This document shows, in pieces, positions 30,601-38,049 of a stretch of 38,076 bases of DNA; the stretch's first letter is position 1, and every line of letters starts with the position of its first letter. The notes below the pieces were generated by a model. That model was not told the origin of the DNA. It searched no databases and saw nothing but the letters and a program-made list of their open reading frames with translations. Location: assembly GCF_020740895.1 (NCBI RefSeq), contig NZ_JAILXP010000018.1:1-38076 (forward strand). The letters are read 5' to 3'. The position numbers and the translations under genes were made by a program. The DNA is from Streptomyces sp. UNOB3_S3. GTDB lineage: Bacteria; Actinomycetota; Actinomycetes; Streptomycetales; Streptomycetaceae.

Positions 30601-32718
30601 CGTACCGTCGACGAGGCCCGCGAGGCGGCCAACAAGCGCCGGGCGGAGGCCGCCGGGCAGGCGGACAAGCTGATCGCCGAGGCCACGGCCGAGGCGGAGA
30701 AGATGGCCGCCGAGGCCGCCCGTACGGTCGAGGAGGCCCGCAAGGCCGCCGACACCCACCGGGCCGAGGCGGCGACGGACGCGGACCGGCTGATCGCCGA
30801 GGCGGCCGAGATGGTCGAGGCGGCGCGCGTGGAGGCGGCCCGTTTCGAGGAGCAGGCGCAGCAGGCGGCGGACGCCCACCGCGCCGAGGCCGAGGCCGAC
30901 GCCGACCGGCTCCGCGCCGAGGCGGCCCGTACCGTCGACGAGGCCCGCGAGGCGGCCAACGCCCGCCGGGCGGAGGCCGCGCTCCAGGCCGACGAGCTGA
31001 TCACCGAGGCCGTCGCGGAGGCGGAGAAGCTGGCGGACGAGGCCACGCGGACGGTCGAGGAGGCCCGCGAGGCCGCCGACGCCGAGCGGGCCGAAGCGGC
31101 GGCGGAGGCGGAGCGGCTGCGGGCCGCCGCGGCCGAGAAGAAGGCCGAGGCGGACGAGCAGGCGGACGCCGTGGTCGCCAAGGCGACGGCGGAGGCCGAG
31201 CGGCTGGTCGCGGACGCGTCCGCGAAGGCGCAGCAGATGCGCACCGACGCCTCCGACGCCCTGGCGTCGGCGGAGCAGGACGCGGCCCGGACGCGCGCCG
31301 AGGCCCGCGAGGACGCGAACAAGATCCGCGGCGAGGGCCGGGCGGAGGCGGAGCGGATCGTCAACGAGGCGGCCGAGCTGACGTCCTCCGCGCAGGACGA
31401 CGCCGACCGGATCGTGGACAAGGCCCGTGAGGACGCCAACGCCCGCCGGGCGGAGGCGGCCGGGCAGGCCGACGAGCTGATCGCCGAGGCCACGGCCGAG
31501 GCGGAGAAGATGGCCGCCGAGGCCGCCCGTACGGTCGAGGAGGCCCACCAGGCCGCCGACGCGCATGTGGCCGAGGCGATCGAGCAGGCCGACCGCGTCG
31601 TCTCCGAGGCGAACGCGGAGGCGGACCGGCTGCGCGCCGACGCCGACGCGGCGCTGGAGAACGCCCGTGCCGAGGCGACCCGGACCACCGACGAGGCCCG
31701 CGAGGCGGCCAACACCCGCCGGGCGGAGGCGGCCGAGCAGGCCGACACCCTGATCGCGGAGGCGACGGGGGAGGCCGAGCGGATGGCCGCCGAGGCCTCC
31801 GAGGCGCTGGCGGCCGCCCAGGAGAACGCCAACAGCACCCGTGCGGACTCCGCGCGGCTCAAGGCGGACGCCGTCCAGGAGGCCGAGCGGCTGCGCGCCG
31901 AGGCGCGGGCCGAGGGCGAGCGGACCGTCGACCAGGCGCGGGACGCGGGCGCCAAGCGGCTCGCGGACGCCGCCGAGCAGGCGGACGCGCTGGTGGCCAA
32001 GGCCCAGGAGGAGGCCATGCGGTCGGCGACCGCGGCCGAGGAGCAGGCCGACGCCATGGTCGGCGCGGCCCGCAAGGAGGCCGATCGGATCGTCAAGGAG
32101 GCCACCGGCGAGGGCAACGCGCTGGTGGAGCAGGCCCGTACGGACGCCAACACGATGCTCGCCGAGGCCCGTGGCGACGCCACGGCCATAAGGGACCGTG
32201 CCGACGAGCTGCGCGGCCGGATCGAGAGCGAGGTCGAGAAGCTCCACGAGCGGGCGCGCCGGGAGGCCGCCGAGGCGATGCAGTCGGCGGGCGAGCGCTG
32301 CGACAAGCTCGTCGCCGCCGCGACCGAGCAGCTGGCGAACGCCGAGGAGAAGGCGGAGAAGCTGCTGTCGGACGCCCAGAGCGAGGCCAGCAAGGTGCGG
32401 ATCACCGCCGTGAAGAAGGCGGACGCGCTGATCAAGGAGGCGGAGCAGAAGAAGACCACCGCCGTACGCGAGGCCGACCGCCTGCGCACCGAGGCTCAGG
32501 AGGAGGCCGCCCGCCTTCTGGAGGAAGGAAAGCGGGAGTTGGAGGTGCTCGTCCGCCGACGCGAGGACATTCAGCAGGAGATTTCCCGTGTCCAGGACGT
32601 GTTGGAGGCGTTGGAATCATTTGAGTCCCCGGGGGCGGGCGGCTCCAAGGACGGTGGGGTGAAGGCGACGGCCGGTGCCGGAGCTACTCGATCGGGTGGC
32701 AAGCAGGACCGAAAGTAG
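27646..32718 (+). CDS. scy: Scy, giant coiled-coil polarity protein of the hyphal tip
   Basis: Cytoskeletal scaffold that recruits DivIVA and FilP to new tips and interacts with ParA; loss disturbs tip number and sporulation in S. coelicolor (SCO5397). Here it is 1690 aa, against about 1326 recalled for S. coelicolor. The N-terminus is conserved (GYERQESQLEEADHLSQFEAEM, then RPAYDSADIGYQAEQLLRNAQIQAEQL) and is followed by about 1500 residues of Ala/Glu/Arg/Asp coiled coil without a membrane segment. Residues 884-1403 form an array of units 7+11n residues long. The C-terminal end (ELEVLVRRREDIQQEISRVQDVLEALESFE) reverts to normal coiled coil and ends in a Gly/Lys-rich tail. ATG 27646 has AGGGGA upstream; GTG 27658 is an alternative. 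Confidence 0.95.
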   Translation: MDRAVRGYERQESQLEEADHLSQFEAEMKRLKTEREKAVQHADDLGYQVEVLRAKLHEARRNLAHRPAYDSADIGYQAEQLLRNAQIQAEQLRSDAEREVREARAQTQRLLQEQAERQARMEAELHAEAVARRQRLDEELNERRRTVESHVNENVAWAEQLRARTEAQARRLLDESRAEAEASLGAARAEAQRLTEQASGRLGAAAEEARAEAEAILRRARADAERLLTAASTQAQEATDHAEQLRTATTAEADQARSSASELTRTAEARIQEADTALREARAEAEKLVTEAKEAAAQRLTAAESDNEQRTRTARAEIARLVSEATKESEALRAEAEQLRADAVAEAERMRTEAAAEARSAVAEDSAAALAKAARSAEEMLAKATDDAQAARKAAAAEAERIRKEAETEAERLRAQAADTAEQLKGEAKDDTAEYRAKTVELQEEARRLRAEAEQLRADAVAEGERLRGEARREALQQIEEAAKTAEELLGKAKADTEETRSGAAAESEKTRAEAAERAATLRKQAEEALERARTEAEEMAEEAEDHSERVRSEAAEAAKATREEAERAAQARADEAAAELERLRSEAGQRVEAAETALREARAEAEKLRREAAEETERQRAEAAERVRTVTAQAEADAERLRGEATAEAAETRAEGEAAGARLREEAEAEAERLRTEAQETADRVRAEANAAAERTAAEAAEALAAAQEEAARRRREAEELLGDARTEARTEREAAHEQSEELLASARKRVAEAQEEGRRLVEEAEARAADLVAAAEQTAQQVRESVAGLHEQAEEEIAGLRSAAEHNAERTVTDAQIEADRVRADAYAERERADEDAARTRSEAKAAADEVRAEAERLSAEASRALDEAREAANKRRAEAAGQADELIAEATAEAEKMATEATRALDEAREAANARRTEAALQADELIAEATAEAEKIVAEAAELTETAKADAARFEEQARQAADAHRAEAEADADRLRAEAARTVDEAREAANKRRAEAAGQADKLIAEATAEAEKMAAEAARTVEEARKAADTHRAEAATDADRLIAEAAEMVEAARVEAARFEEQAQQAADAHRAEAEADADRLRAEAARTVDEAREAANARRAEAALQADELITEAVAEAEKLADEATRTVEEAREAADAERAEAAAEAERLRAAAAEKKAEADEQADAVVAKATAEAERLVADASAKAQQMRTDASDALASAEQDAARTRAEAREDANKIRGEGRAEAERIVNEAAELTSSAQDDADRIVDKAREDANARRAEAAGQADELIAEATAEAEKMAAEAARTVEEAHQAADAHVAEAIEQADRVVSEANAEADRLRADADAALENARAEATRTTDEAREAANTRRAEAAEQADTLIAEATGEAERMAAEASEALAAAQENANSTRADSARLKADAVQEAERLRAEARAEGERTVDQARDAGAKRLADAAEQADALVAKAQEEAMRSATAAEEQADAMVGAARKEADRIVKEATGEGNALVEQARTDANTMLAEARGDATAIRDRADELRGRIESEVEKLHERARREAAEAMQSAGERCDKLVAAATEQLANAEEKAEKLLSDAQSEASKVRITAVKKADALIKEAEQKKTTAVREADRLRTEAQEEAARLLEEGKRELEVLVRRREDIQQEISRVQDVLEALESFESPGAGGSKDGGVKATAGAGATRSGGKQDRK
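30295..31854 (+). repeat. Scy tandem repeat array with units of 7+11n residues
   Basis: Fourteen consecutive units, each starting near xQADxLIAEA or xDADRLRAEA, measure 40, 51, 29, 40, 40, 29, 40, 18, 51, 29, 22, 40, 51 and 40 residues. All but one equal 7 plus a whole number of elevens, so units differ by whole hendecads and keep coiled-coil phase. A near-identical 120-bp DNA pair (30514-30633 and 30841-30960, three differences) shows recent duplication or conversion. A 51-residue repeat variant was previously described for Scy/FilP-type proteins. Confidence 0.85.
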
Positions 32719-32774
32719 CCACTCATTCGAGGGGTCATTTTCCGGATTCCCCAACTGTCTTAAACCATCTGCCG

Positions 32775-32802
32775 GATGACACGCCGCTCACGCCCCTAGG
32801 AT
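32775..32802 (+). promoter_or_regulatory. Candidate filP promoter
   Basis: GATGAC (32775-32780), 16 bp, TAGGAT (32797-32802), giving a leader of about 35 bases before the ATG at 32843 with its CAGGAA ribosome-binding site. No terminator was found in the 124 bp after scy, so filP may also be read through from scy. Confidence 0.4.
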
Positions 32803-32842
32803 TCCTCTATCACCTCACCGGTTCTCCAATGACAGGAACCCC

Positions 32843-33781
32843 ATGAGCGACACTTCCTCCCCCTTCGGCTTCGAGTTGGTGCGGCGTGGATACGACCGCG
32901 GCCAGGTGGACGACCGCATTACGAAGCTCGTAGCGGACCGTGACAGCGCACTCGCCCGGATCACCTCTCTGGAAAAGCGCATCGAGGAGCTCCACCTCGA
33001 GACGCAGAACGCTCAGGCACAGATCAATGACGCGGAGCCGTCGTACGCGGGGCTCGGGGCCCGCGTGGAGAAGATCCTCCGGCTGGCCGAGGAGGAGGCC
33101 AAGGATCTGCGTGAGGAGGCCCGGCGCGCCGCCGAGCAGCACCGCGAGCTGGCCGAGTCGGCCGCCCAGCAGGTGCGCAACGACGCCGAGTCGTTCGCCT
33201 CGGACCGCAAGGCGAAGGCGGAGGACGAGGGCGCCCGGATCGTCGAGAAGGCGAAGGGCGACGCCTCCTCGTTGCGTGCCGAGGCGCAGAAGGACGCGCA
33301 GTCCAAGCGGGAGGAGGCCGACGCGCTCTTCGAGGAGACCCGTGCCAAGGCCGCCCAGGCCGCCGCCGACTTCGAGACCAACCTCGCCAAGCGCCGTGAG
33401 CAGTCCGAGCGCGACCTCGCCTCCCGCCAGGCCAAGGCGGAGAAGCGGCTGGCGGAGATCGAGCACCGCGCCGAGCAGCTGCGCCTGGAGGCGGAGAAGC
33501 TGCGCACGGACGCGGAGCGCCGGGCGCGCCAGACGGTGGAGACGGCCCAGCGCCAGGCCGAGGACATCGTGGCCGACGCCAACGCCAAGGCGGACCGTAT
33601 CCGCAGCGAATCCGAGCGGGAGCTGGCGGCGCTCACCAACCGCCGCGACAGCATCAACGCCCAGCTGACCAACGTCCGCGAGATGCTGGCCACGCTGACC
33701 GGCGCGGCGGTGGCCGCGGCCGGCGTCCCCGGCGACGACGAGCCGATCAGCCGGGGCGTACCGGCGCAGCAGAGCCGCTGA
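32843..33781 (+). CDS. filP: FilP, intermediate-filament-like coiled-coil protein
   Basis: Forms networks behind growing tips, stiffens hyphae and interacts with DivIVA and Scy (312 aa, matching S. coelicolor FilP, SCO5396). The N-terminus FGFELVRRGYDRGQVDDRI is a DivIVA-like RGYxxxQVD motif. A short break near NDAEPSYAGLG (about 62-72) separates a first coiled coil (20-60) from the main one (about 73-275). Its early part is heptad-rich, then hendecad-like EAxR spacing (ARRAAEQHRELAESAAQQV). The C-terminus ITR-like LTNRRDSINAQLTNVREMLATLTG resembles the Scy end. The tail is Gly/Pro rich. scy lies just upstream, so both tip components are made from one locus. Confidence 0.95.
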   Translation: MSDTSSPFGFELVRRGYDRGQVDDRITKLVADRDSALARITSLEKRIEELHLETQNAQAQINDAEPSYAGLGARVEKILRLAEEEAKDLREEARRAAEQHRELAESAAQQVRNDAESFASDRKAKAEDEGARIVEKAKGDASSLRAEAQKDAQSKREEADALFEETRAKAAQAAADFETNLAKRREQSERDLASRQAKAEKRLAEIEHRAEQLRLEAEKLRTDAERRARQTVETAQRQAEDIVADANAKADRIRSESERELAALTNRRDSINAQLTNVREMLATLTGAAVAAAGVPGDDEPISRGVPAQQSR

Positions 33782-33870
33782 GGCCGGCTCGGCCCGCGTC
33801 CTCCTTACCCGGGGTACCGCGGGGTACGACGCCTCACATCACGCACGCTGTCGGGGGACCCTGTGCTCAG

Positions 33871-33906
33871 CGCGCCCTGTGCCGCCCTCCGGTGGTACAG
33901 GGCGCG
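33871..33906 (+). terminator. Terminator downstream of filP
   Basis: CGCGCCCTGT (33871-33880) pairs perfectly with ACAGGGCGCG (33897-33906). Pairing continues inward for six more pairs, two of them G-T, to a CTCC loop, giving a 16-bp stem. It ends scy/filP transcription 90 bp after the filP stop; a short direct repeat CGGGGTAC-C-GCGGGGTAC lies before it. Confidence 0.75.
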
Positions 33907-33973
33907 TCGTGCGTCCGGGAGGTGCCCCTCGTCTCCGGTGGCGGGTCCGGGAGGGCGCCCTTACCGTGGCTGA

Positions 33974-34963
33974 ATGATCGAGCTCGAGGGGCTGACCAAG
34001 CACTACGGCGAAGTCCGCGCCGTCGATCACCTCACGTTCACGGTCCGGCCGGGCATCGTCACGGGTTTCCTGGGCCCCAATGGCGCGGGCAAGTCGACGA
34101 CCATGCGGATGATGCTCGACCTGGACAACCCGTCCAGCGGCACGGTCCGCATCGACGGCCGCCACTACCGGGAGCTGCGCGACCCGCTGCGGGCCGTCGG
34201 CGCCCTGCTGGACGCCAAGGCCATGCACGGCGGTCGCAGCGCCTACAACCACCTGCTGTGCCTGGCGCAGAGCAACGGCATCCCCGCGGCGCGGGTGCGG
34301 GAGGTCCTGGACACGGTCGGCCTCACCTCGGTGGCGAAGAAGCGGACCAAGGGGTTCTCGCTGGGCATGGGCCAGCGGCTGGGCATCGCGGCGGCGCTGC
34401 TGGGCGATCCGCGGATCCTGATGTTCGACGAGCCGGTCAACGGCCTGGACCCCGAGGGCATCCACTGGATCCGCAATCTGATGAAGAGCCTCGCCACCCA
34501 GGGCCGTACGGTCTTCGTCTCCTCCCACCTGATGAGCGAGATGGCGCTGACCGCCGACCACCTGGTCGTCATCGGCCAGGGCAAGCTGCTCGCGGACACC
34601 AGCATGGCCGGCTTCATCAAGGAGAACTCCCGCTCCTACGTCCGGATGCGCTCCCCCGAGCAGGAGCGGCTGCGGGAGATCCTGCGCGGCGCCGGGATCG
34701 ACGTCACCCCCGGCGAGGAGGGCGCGCTGGAGGTCGAGGGCGAGGACGCGGCGCACCTGGGCGAGCTGGCCGCGCGGCACCGGATCACCCTCCACGAGCT
34801 GAGCCCGCGGTCGGCCTCGCTGGAGGAGGCGTTCATGCGGCTGACGGCCGGCTCGGTGGAGTACCACGCCCATGAGAACCACCGCCCGCCGGAATCCCCG
34901 GCGGAATCCCCGGCGGAGCCCGGCGCGGACTGGGGATCCGGCTGGCGGAAGAAGGGATCCTGA
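33974..34963 (+). CDS. ABC-2 type exporter ATP-binding protein (first copy)
   Basis: ATPase (329 aa) of the DrrA/CcmA-like drug or lipid exporter class. Walker A GPNGAGKST (34-42), signature FSLGMGQRL (128-136), Walker B LMFDEPVNGLDP (149-160) and H185 in VSSHLMSEM are intact. Instead of the usual LSGG, the signature core is SLGM, which it shares with its paralogue at 36859. The C-terminal DUF4162-like tail (about 225-300) ends in a Pro/Glu stretch encoded by a 12-bp tandem repeat (GGAATCCCCGGC at 34891 and 34903). ATG 33974 has no ribosome-binding site; TACCGT (33962-33967) lies 6 bases before it, suggesting a leaderless mRNA. The permease follows after 2 bp. Confidence 0.92.
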   Translation: MIELEGLTKHYGEVRAVDHLTFTVRPGIVTGFLGPNGAGKSTTMRMMLDLDNPSSGTVRIDGRHYRELRDPLRAVGALLDAKAMHGGRSAYNHLLCLAQSNGIPAARVREVLDTVGLTSVAKKRTKGFSLGMGQRLGIAAALLGDPRILMFDEPVNGLDPEGIHWIRNLMKSLATQGRTVFVSSHLMSEMALTADHLVVIGQGKLLADTSMAGFIKENSRSYVRMRSPEQERLREILRGAGIDVTPGEEGALEVEGEDAAHLGELAARHRITLHELSPRSASLEEAFMRLTAGSVEYHAHENHRPPESPAESPAEPGADWGSGWRKKGS

Positions 34964-34965
34964 CC

Positions 34966-35736
34966 ATGGCGGTGGTGACGCAGGTCCTCCGGTCGGAATG
35001 GACGAAGATCAAATCCGTTCGGTCCACGGTGTGGACGCTCGGCCTCGCGATCGTGGTGACGGTCGCCCTCGGCGCGCTGATCAGCGCGCTCACCAAGAAG
35101 GACTTCGGCAATCTGTCACCCAGGGACAAGATCGCTTTCGATCCGACGTTCATCAGCTTCGCCGGGATGGGCCTCGGACAGCTCGCATTGATCGTTTTCG
35201 GTGTGCTCGTGGTGTCGAATGAATACAGCACGGGAATGATCCGCACCTCGCTCGCCGCCGTTCCCCAGCGCGCCACGTTTCTCTTCAGCAAGATCGCCGT
35301 CGCGGGGCTGCTCGCATTCGTGGTCGGCATGATCACGAGCTTTGTGGCGTTCTTCGTCGGACAGGCGATGCTCGGCGACTACGGCGCCACGCTGGGCGAT
35401 CCCGGCGTGCCGCGCGCGGTGATCGGCGGCGGCCTCTACATGACGCTGATCGCCGTCTTCTCGATGGGCGTCGCGACGATGCTGCGCAGCCCGATGCTCT
35501 CGCTGGGCATCCTCATGCCGTTCTTCTTCCTGATCTCCGCGATCCTCGGCAATGTCTCCGCGACGAAGAAGGTCGGGCAGTACCTGCCGGACCAGGCCGG
35601 GCAGAAGGTGATGCAGGTGGTCACGGTGGGCAGCGAGTCGCCGTACGGGCCCTGGGGTGGCTTCACGATCATGGTGCTGTGGGTGATCGCGGCGCTGATC
35701 GGCGGCTACGCGCTGCTGAGCCGGCGCGACGCGTAG
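34966..35736 (+). CDS. ABC-2 type permease
   Basis: Membrane partner (256 aa) of the preceding ATPase, placed two bases after its stop. The opening VTQVLRSEWTKIKSVRSTVWTLGLAIVVTVALGAL is the classic start of actinobacterial ABC-2 permeases (the SEWTKxxSxRST motif). Six hydrophobic spans are visible, with the conserved VSNEYSTGMIRTSLAAVPQRA between spans 2 and 3, and GILMPFFFLISAILGNV as span 5. These permeases export drugs, peptides or lipids or protect from them. Cargo is unknown. The C-terminus is short (LLSRRDA). Confidence 0.92.
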   Translation: MAVVTQVLRSEWTKIKSVRSTVWTLGLAIVVTVALGALISALTKKDFGNLSPRDKIAFDPTFISFAGMGLGQLALIVFGVLVVSNEYSTGMIRTSLAAVPQRATFLFSKIAVAGLLAFVVGMITSFVAFFVGQAMLGDYGATLGDPGVPRAVIGGGLYMTLIAVFSMGVATMLRSPMLSLGILMPFFFLISAILGNVSATKKVGQYLPDQAGQKVMQVVTVGSESPYGPWGGFTIMVLWVIAALIGGYALLSRRDA

Positions 35737-35845
35737 CCCCCGGCCGGGCGGGCGCCGGCGTTCCGGCAGCGTCTGCCAGCACGATGCCGCAGCCGGAGTG
35801 CGGATTTCGCCGGTCTCGGGAGGGGACACGGAGGACAATCGACCC

Positions 35846-36742
35846 ATGACGCGGTGGACCCTGCGAGCCCTCGGGCTGGACGTCGTCCCCGCGCTGCGTC
35901 CGCTGGCCTACCCCGGCCGCCCGGCCACCGAGCCCGCCCTGCTCACCGGCCCGGAGCTGCTGCCGCTCACCCCCGGGCCCGCGCCGCTGGGCGACTGGCG
36001 CCCGGCCGGGCCGGACGCCCTGGAGGCCCCGGACGCCCCGGACACCTCCGGCGGACCGTCGCTGGACCGGGCCCTGGCCGCCCTCGGCCGGGACCCAGCC
36101 GACCGCCGCCACCCGGTGCTGGCCGTCGGCTCCAACGCCTCCCCCGCCCAGCTGGCCCACAAGTTCGCCGGCGCCGGCCTGTCCGCCGCCGTGCCCCTGG
36201 TGCCGGTGCGGGTGGGCGGCGTCGCCGTCGGCTGCTCGGGGCACATCGGGCGGCACGGCTATGTGGCGGCCGCGCCGTACGCCGCCCCCGGGGCGCGGAC
36301 CACGCTGGTCGCCGGCTGGCTGGACGGCGAGCAGCTGGCGGCCGTCGACGCCACGGAGTTCAACTACCGGCGAGTCCTGCTGCCCGGCGACCGCTTCCCC
36401 GTGACCCTGCCGTCCGGGGAGCGGCTGCGGGGCGCGTATCTGTACGTCAGCAAATGGGGCGTCCTCACCGGCCCGCCGGGCGGCGGCGCGCCCCGGCCCG
36501 GCGGCGGCGACCAGAGCGCGCTGCTCGCCGCGCTGCTGGCGGGCTCGGCCCGGCTCCGCGCGCTGCTGGGGCCCGGCCCCCGCGACTGGGTCGAGCGCGC
36601 GGCCGCCGACCCGGAGCTCAGGAAGGAGGGCACCCGGATCCTCGCCCAGGAGGGCTGGGTGGAGCGGACGGTGGGCCTCCCGGCGTACGAGCCCCCGGGG
36701 CCGGGCGCCCTCACCTACGGCGACCTGCGCGGCCCGCTGTAA
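35846..36742 (+). CDS. Hypothetical protein with gamma-glutamylcyclotransferase-like features
   Basis: Cytosolic protein (298 aa) not confidently assigned. After an N-terminal Pro/Ala-rich part (about 1-85), HPVLAVGSNASPAQLAHKF resembles the YGSNMNPxQL loop of gamma-glutamylcyclotransferases. Then TTLVAGWLDGEQLAAVDATEFNYRRVLL resembles their L-D-x-E-x-YxR segment with the candidate acid Glu. SGERLRGAYLYVSKWGVL follows. Family members cleave gamma-glutamyl amines or peptides or act in aminoglycoside side-chain removal (BtrG). ATG 35846 is used because GGAGG lies 11 bases before it and the residues upstream are not protein-like. It lies between two ABC-2 systems. Confidence 0.7.
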   Translation: MTRWTLRALGLDVVPALRPLAYPGRPATEPALLTGPELLPLTPGPAPLGDWRPAGPDALEAPDAPDTSGGPSLDRALAALGRDPADRRHPVLAVGSNASPAQLAHKFAGAGLSAAVPLVPVRVGGVAVGCSGHIGRHGYVAAAPYAAPGARTTLVAGWLDGEQLAAVDATEFNYRRVLLPGDRFPVTLPSGERLRGAYLYVSKWGVLTGPPGGGAPRPGGGDQSALLAALLAGSARLRALLGPGPRDWVERAAADPELRKEGTRILAQEGWVERTVGLPAYEPPGPGALTYGDLRGPL

Positions 36743-36858
36743 CGCCCGGCACACCGGGAACCGTCAACGACTCGTCTATCCTCCTAACCTTTACGAGGGC
36801 TTTGCGCTTGTCCAAAGTCGAACGAACCGAACCACATCGAAGCTCCGAGGGGCGGAGA

Positions 36859-38049
36859 ATGATCGAGGCAGTCGGCCTGACCAAGCGCTACGGCGCCAAG
36901 ACGGCCGTGCACAACCTGACATTCCAGGTGCGGCCCGGTGCCGTCACCGGGTTCCTGGGACCGAACGGCTCCGGCAAGTCGACGACCATGCGCATGATCC
37001 TCGGCCTGGACCGGCCGACCGCAGGGTCCGTGACGATCGCCGGGCACCCCTTCCACAAGCTGCCCAACGCCCCGCGCCAGGTCGGCGCCCTCCTGGACGC
37101 GAAGGCCGTGCACGGCGGCCGCAGCGCCCGCCACCACCTGCTGTCCCTCGCCCAGCTCGCGGGCATCCCCGCCCGCCGCGTGGACGAGGTCCTCGGCGTG
37201 GTCGGGCTCCAGGACGTGGCGCGGAAACGGTCCGGCGGCTTCTCCCTCGGCATGGGGCAGCGCCTCGGCATCGCCGCCGCGCTGCTCGGCGACCCGCAGG
37301 TGCTGCTCTTCGACGAGCCCGTCAATGGCCTCGACCCCGAGGGCATCCTCTGGGTCCGCAACCTCATGAAGCGGCTGGCGGCGGAGGGCCGCACGGTCTT
37401 CGTCTCCTCCCACCTGATGAGCGAGATGGCGCTGACCGCCGACCACCTGATCGTCATCGGGCGCGGGCAGCTGATGGCGGACATGAGCGTCAAGGACTTC
37501 ATCGCCGCGAACTCCGCCGACTTCGCGCGCGTCCGCACGCCCGACGACGACCGGGAGGCCCGCGACCGGCTGAAGGAGGCGCTGGTCGCGGCGGGGGCGC
37601 AGGTCCTGCCGGAGCCGGACGGCGCCCTGCGCGTGACCGGTCTACCGCTCCCCCGGGTCAGCGACGTCGCGCACGGCGCGGACGTCCGCCTCTGGGAGCT
37701 CTCCCCGCACCAGGCCTCCCTGGAGGAGGCGTACATGCGCATGACGCAGGGCGCGGTCGACTACCGCTCGACGGCGGACCAGCGGTCGGGCTTCCAGCCC
37801 CCGGTGCCGCGCCCGGGCCCCTGGGACCGGCCCGCGCAGCAGCTCCAGGAGGGCTGGGCCGACCAGGCCTACCCGGTCCTCCCGGGCGAACGCCCGAACC
37901 GGTACGCGACGCCGCCCGCGGCGGGCGCGCCGGCCCCGGGCACCGGGCAGGCCGCCGCGGCGCCACAGCCGCCGACGCAGCAGCCCACCGCCCCGGTCGC
38001 GGCGGCACCCGCCGACCTGACCAAGCGCGACAGCGAGGACGCCCGATGA
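36859..38049 (+). CDS. ABC-2 type exporter ATP-binding protein (second copy, Pro/Ala-rich tail)
   Basis: Paralogue of the ATPase at 33974 (396 aa). Walker A GPNGSGKST (34-42), FSLGMGQRL (128-136) and FDEPVNGLDPEG fall at the same residue numbers, and VFVSSHLMSEMALTADHL is shared word for word, so the two arose by duplication. It differs by a tail of about 85 residues rich in Pro, Ala and Gln (from FQPPVPRPGPWDRP), which may tether it to partners. GGAG before ATG 36859 supports the start; the frame stays open far upstream only as a shadow of the cyclotransferase-like gene. The next gene begins inside its stop (ATGA), again an ATPase-permease pair. Confidence 0.92.
   Translation: MIEAVGLTKRYGAKTAVHNLTFQVRPGAVTGFLGPNGSGKSTTMRMILGLDRPTAGSVTIAGHPFHKLPNAPRQVGALLDAKAVHGGRSARHHLLSLAQLAGIPARRVDEVLGVVGLQDVARKRSGGFSLGMGQRLGIAAALLGDPQVLLFDEPVNGLDPEGILWVRNLMKRLAAEGRTVFVSSHLMSEMALTADHLIVIGRGQLMADMSVKDFIAANSADFARVRTPDDDREARDRLKEALVAAGAQVLPEPDGALRVTGLPLPRVSDVAHGADVRLWELSPHQASLEEAYMRMTQGAVDYRSTADQRSGFQPPVPRPGPWDRPAQQLQEGWADQAYPVLPGERPNRYATPPAAGAPAPGTGQAAAAPQPPTQQPTAPVAAAPADLTKRDSEDAR

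Noticed and set aside
30295..31854. CRISPR-like regular repeats
   Set aside because: The repeats are in-frame protein repeats of a coiled coil with no unique spacers.
27352..32247. 1631-residue open frame on the minus strand opposite scy
   Set aside because: It is the shadow of the Ala/Glu/Arg-codon-biased scy gene; high G+C and absence of stops in that frame create it, it has no ribosome-binding site, and it is Leu/Arg/Gly-rich without domains.
36745..36858. Strong terminator after the cyclotransferase-like gene
   Set aside because: Only a 5-bp CCGG-type stem is present; too weak to call.
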